In this document: piece by piece, positions 7,341-8,981 of the stretch
Layout of the letters: every line of letters starts with the position of its first letter
How positions within the stretch are numbered: the stretch's first letter is position 1
From: Chitinophagaceae bacterium
GTDB lineage: Bacteria; Bacteroidota; Bacteroidia; Chitinophagales; Chitinophagaceae
DNA length: 8,981 nucleotides
Direction of reading: 5' to 3'
NCBI GenBank assembly: GCA_003136915.1
Contig: PLEB01000426.1
Location: 1 to 8,981, forward strand
Notes under the pieces: generated by a model
What the model was told of the DNA's origin: nothing
The model's database searches: none
The model's input: the letters and a program-made list of their open reading frames with translations, nothing else
Made by a program: the position numbers and the translations under genes

Positions 7341-7355
7341 CGGGACTCCTTTGCT
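7341..7355 (+). promoter_or_regulatory. Sigma-54-like -24/-12 sequence with short spacing
   Basis: CGGGAC (7341-7346) followed by TTGC (7351-7354) resembles the sigma-54 consensus TGGCAC-N5-TTGC, but only four bases separate the elements. The GG-to-GC distance is therefore nine instead of ten, and sigma-54 promoters tolerate this poorly. It is listed because it is the closest match between a sigma-54 activator gene and its likely target. The start site would be near 7366. Confidence 0.2.
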
Positions 7356-7369
7356 TCTGGTTATTTTTT

Positions 7370-7395
7370 AAATCTATAGATTTTTTCGAAAAAAT
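7370..7395. promoter_or_regulatory. Two overlapping perfect palindromes directly before kdpF
   Basis: AAATCTATAGATTT (7370-7383) and ATTTTTTCGAAAAAAT (7380-7395) are perfect palindromes of 14 and 16 bp that share four bases. They end eight bases before the kdpF start codon. TAGATTTT (7377-7384), which departs from the -7 pattern TAnnTTTG by one base, spans their junction. The block could be an operator over the promoter or a leader hairpin. AT-rich sequence gives palindromes easily, so only the clustering makes this noteworthy. Confidence 0.35.
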
Positions 7396-7403
7396 ATAAT
7401 CTT

Positions 7404-7484
7404 ATGATGACTTCTCTATTTGTATTGTCCATAGTGGTATTCATTTATCTGCTCTATGTACTGATAAAACCGGAAAAATTCTGA
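7404..7484 (+). CDS. kdpF: KdpF, small membrane subunit of the Kdp potassium ATPase
   Basis: A 26-residue protein, MMTSLFVLSIVVFIYLLYVL followed by IKPEKF. It is one hydrophobic helix ending in the KPEKF signature typical of KdpF. KdpF is a single-span accessory subunit that stabilises the KdpFABC complex in the inner membrane. The second Met could also be the start. Only 13 bases separate its stop codon from the kdpA start, so the two are co-transcribed. It is short enough to be missed by length-filtered gene finders. Confidence 0.9.
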   Translation: MMTSLFVLSIVVFIYLLYVLIKPEKF

Positions 7485-7497
7485 ATAAATTTTTTTT

Positions 7498-8981
7498 ATG
7501 AGTAACGGGATCCTAAGTATTGTTATCGTTTACGGACTGACCATTCTTCTCGCAATCCCTTTGGCACGCTATATTTCAAAAATATTTAGCGGACAAAAAA
7601 CGATTACGGGTTTTATGGCTCCGCTGGAAAGGTTAATCTTTCGCATGTGCAGAATTAATCCTTCCGAACCGATGAACTGGAAGCAATTTCTCAAAGCCAT
7701 GCTCACCATTAATTTGCTATGGTTTGTGTATGCTTTTTTTATGTTTTTGTTCCAGGATAAGCTTCCGATGAATCCGGATCATAATCCGGCCCAGACTCCG
7801 GATCTGGCTTTTAATACGGCGATCAGCTTTTTGACCAATTGCAATCTTCAGGATTACTCCGGAGAAACCGGCGTCACCTATCTGACACAGGTGTTCGTAA
7901 TTACCTTTTTGCAATTTGTAAGCGCCGCAACGGGTATAGCCGCTCTTGTTGGCCTCATGAACGCGATAAAGGAAAAAACTACTGATAATCTCGGGAACTT
8001 TTGGGAAATCTTTATTAAGACGATTACCCGGATCCTGTTGCCAATTTGTGTTGTAATTGCCACTATTCTTGCTTTTAACGGGACCCCTTCTTCTTACAAA
8101 GGGAAAGATACCATTATAACCCTTCAGGGTGATACCGTGCAGGTGAGCCGGGGACCTGCAGCCGGCATGATTGCCATTAAACATCTTGGCACAAACGGCG
8201 GTGGTTGGTTTGGCGCCAACTCTGCACATCCTTTTGAAAACCCAAACTACCTCACCAATTCAGTAGAGCTGATTGCCCAGGTTCTCTTACCTGTCGCCAT
8301 GCTTTTTGCCCTGGGTATTTATGTAAAGAGGAGAAAATTCGCTTATGTTATTTTCGGAGTTATGACCCTGGGCATGCTATGTCTTTTGATACCTTCCGTA
8401 TGGAGCGAGGTTCACGGGAATCCTGAAATTGCCCGGATGGGAATTACTCAATCCACGGGCGCCATGGAAGGAAAGGAAGTGCGGTTTGGTCCCGCCATTA
8501 CCGCTTACTGGGGTACCGTGACTACTATAATTTCAACCGGTTCGGTAAACGGTATGCATGATAGCTATATGCCTTTGACCGGATTGATGCAATTGCTGGG
8601 TATGATGGTCAATGCATTTTATGGAGGATGCGGAGTCGGGTTTCTGAATTATTATATTTATATCATCATCGCTGTTTTTATATCGGGCCTGATGGTTGGA
8701 CGAACACCTGAATTCATGGGTCATAAAGTGGAAGCCCGGGAAGTGAAGATAGCTACACTGGTTACCCTTCTTTCCGCTTTTCTGATCAAAGGGTTTACAG
8801 CGCTCGCCGCATACCTGGTGGTTCATCACCCGGATCTGGCCTGGAGTGTTAAACCATCTGCATGGCTGAATAATCCGGGGTATCATGGATTTTCAGAAAT
8901 GCTTTATCAGTTTACTTCTACGAATGCCAATAACGGAAGTGGATTTGAAGGCCTGGCGGATAACGATACTTTCTGGAATGT
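7498..8981 (+). CDS. kdpA: KdpA, potassium-translocating subunit of the Kdp ATPase (3' end off window)
   Basis: Channel-like subunit of the KdpFABC P-type ATPase, which takes up potassium with high affinity across the inner membrane at the expense of ATP. It starts at ATG 7498 (MSNGILSIVIVYGLTILLAI) and runs open for 494 codons to the window edge; the family length is about 560-590, so about 70-90 residues are missing. All four selectivity-filter regions are present: TNCNLQDYSG (113-122), TNGGGWFGANS (232-242), GGCGVGFLNYY (376-386) and TSTNANNGSGFEGL (473-486). The GLMVGRTPEFMG segment after the third filter is also a KdpA hallmark. Hydrophobic segments alternate with short polar loops throughout. 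No stop, frameshift or missing filter residue was seen. kdpB and kdpC would be expected to follow. No Shine-Dalgarno sequence; the start is preceded by a T-run (7490-7497), usual for this phylum. Confidence 0.97.
   Translation, partial: MSNGILSIVIVYGLTILLAIPLARYISKIFSGQKTITGFMAPLERLIFRMCRINPSEPMNWKQFLKAMLTINLLWFVYAFFMFLFQDKLPMNPDHNPAQTPDLAFNTAISFLTNCNLQDYSGETGVTYLTQVFVITFLQFVSAATGIAALVGLMNAIKEKTTDNLGNFWEIFIKTITRILLPICVVIATILAFNGTPSSYKGKDTIITLQGDTVQVSRGPAAGMIAIKHLGTNGGGWFGANSAHPFENPNYLTNSVELIAQVLLPVAMLFALGIYVKRRKFAYVIFGVMTLGMLCLLIPSVWSEVHGNPEIARMGITQSTGAMEGKEVRFGPAITAYWGTVTTIISTGSVNGMHDSYMPLTGLMQLLGMMVNAFYGGCGVGFLNYYIYIIIAVFISGLMVGRTPEFMGHKVEAREVKIATLVTLLSAFLIKGFTALAAYLVVHHPDLAWSVKPSAWLNNPGYHGFSEMLYQFTSTNANNGSGFEGLADNDTFWN

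Noticed and set aside
7131..7403. Potassium- or c-di-AMP-responsive riboswitch before kdp
   Set aside because: Apart from the terminator hairpin and short palindromes, I could not find the conserved blocks or multi-helix architecture of a known riboswitch.
7562..7576. TGGCAC sequence resembling a sigma-54 -24 element inside kdpA
   Set aside because: No TTGC follows at the required distance (the site reads ATTT), and it lies within the coding sequence.
7717..8229. 170-codon minus-strand ORF, and a similar one at 8533-8886
   Set aside because: Both are shadows antisense to kdpA, whose four selectivity-filter regions are clear.

Overview
The window looks like a chromosomal segment from a member of the Bacteroidota, probably a Chitinophagaceae or Sphingobacteriia-type organism. 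The evidence is the gene families (an FtsX/MacB-type permease of about 786 residues with no fused ATPase, a PorT-like outer-membrane beta-barrel protein, a Bacteroidota-style kdpF-kdpA pair), the lack of Shine-Dalgarno sequences, and sequences matching the Bacteroidota -33/-7 promoter pattern (TTG and TAnnTTTG). No rRNA, tRNA, CRISPR array, transposase or phage gene is visible.

Layout. The left half is on the minus strand. It holds a nearly complete ABC exporter half-transporter (1-1742, 3' end cut by the window edge) and, upstream of it, an FtsX-like ABC permease (1952-4312). A 9-bp-arm inverted repeat touches the permease stop codon. A divergent intergenic region (4313-4551) leads to plus-strand genes: a secreted or outer-membrane protein (4552-5640), an NtrC-type sigma-54-dependent response regulator (about 5781-7130), the tiny gene kdpF (7404-7484) and kdpA (7498 to the right edge, 3' end missing).

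How the genes work together. The right half is the start of a Kdp high-affinity potassium uptake operon (kdpFA here; kdpB, kdpC and a KdpD-type sensor would be expected beyond the right edge). It is preceded by a receiver-AAA+-Fis response regulator instead of the OmpR-type KdpE known from enterobacteria. The 273 bp between regulator and kdpF hold a probable terminator, a perfect 14-bp palindrome (7290-7303), a sigma-54-like sequence whose spacing is one base short, and two overlapping perfect palindromes (7370-7395) directly before kdpF. This arrangement suggests that the regulator controls kdp, which is an inference.

The ABC exporter has the two substitutions that mark the degenerate-site subunit of heterodimeric exporters (Asp in place of the catalytic Glu after Walker B, Gln in place of the H-loop His). 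Its partner is therefore expected just beyond the left edge. The two left-hand transport genes have no visible functional link with the kdp region. I found no clearly unprecedented system. The most interesting parts are the kdp regulatory region and its unusual regulator pairing.
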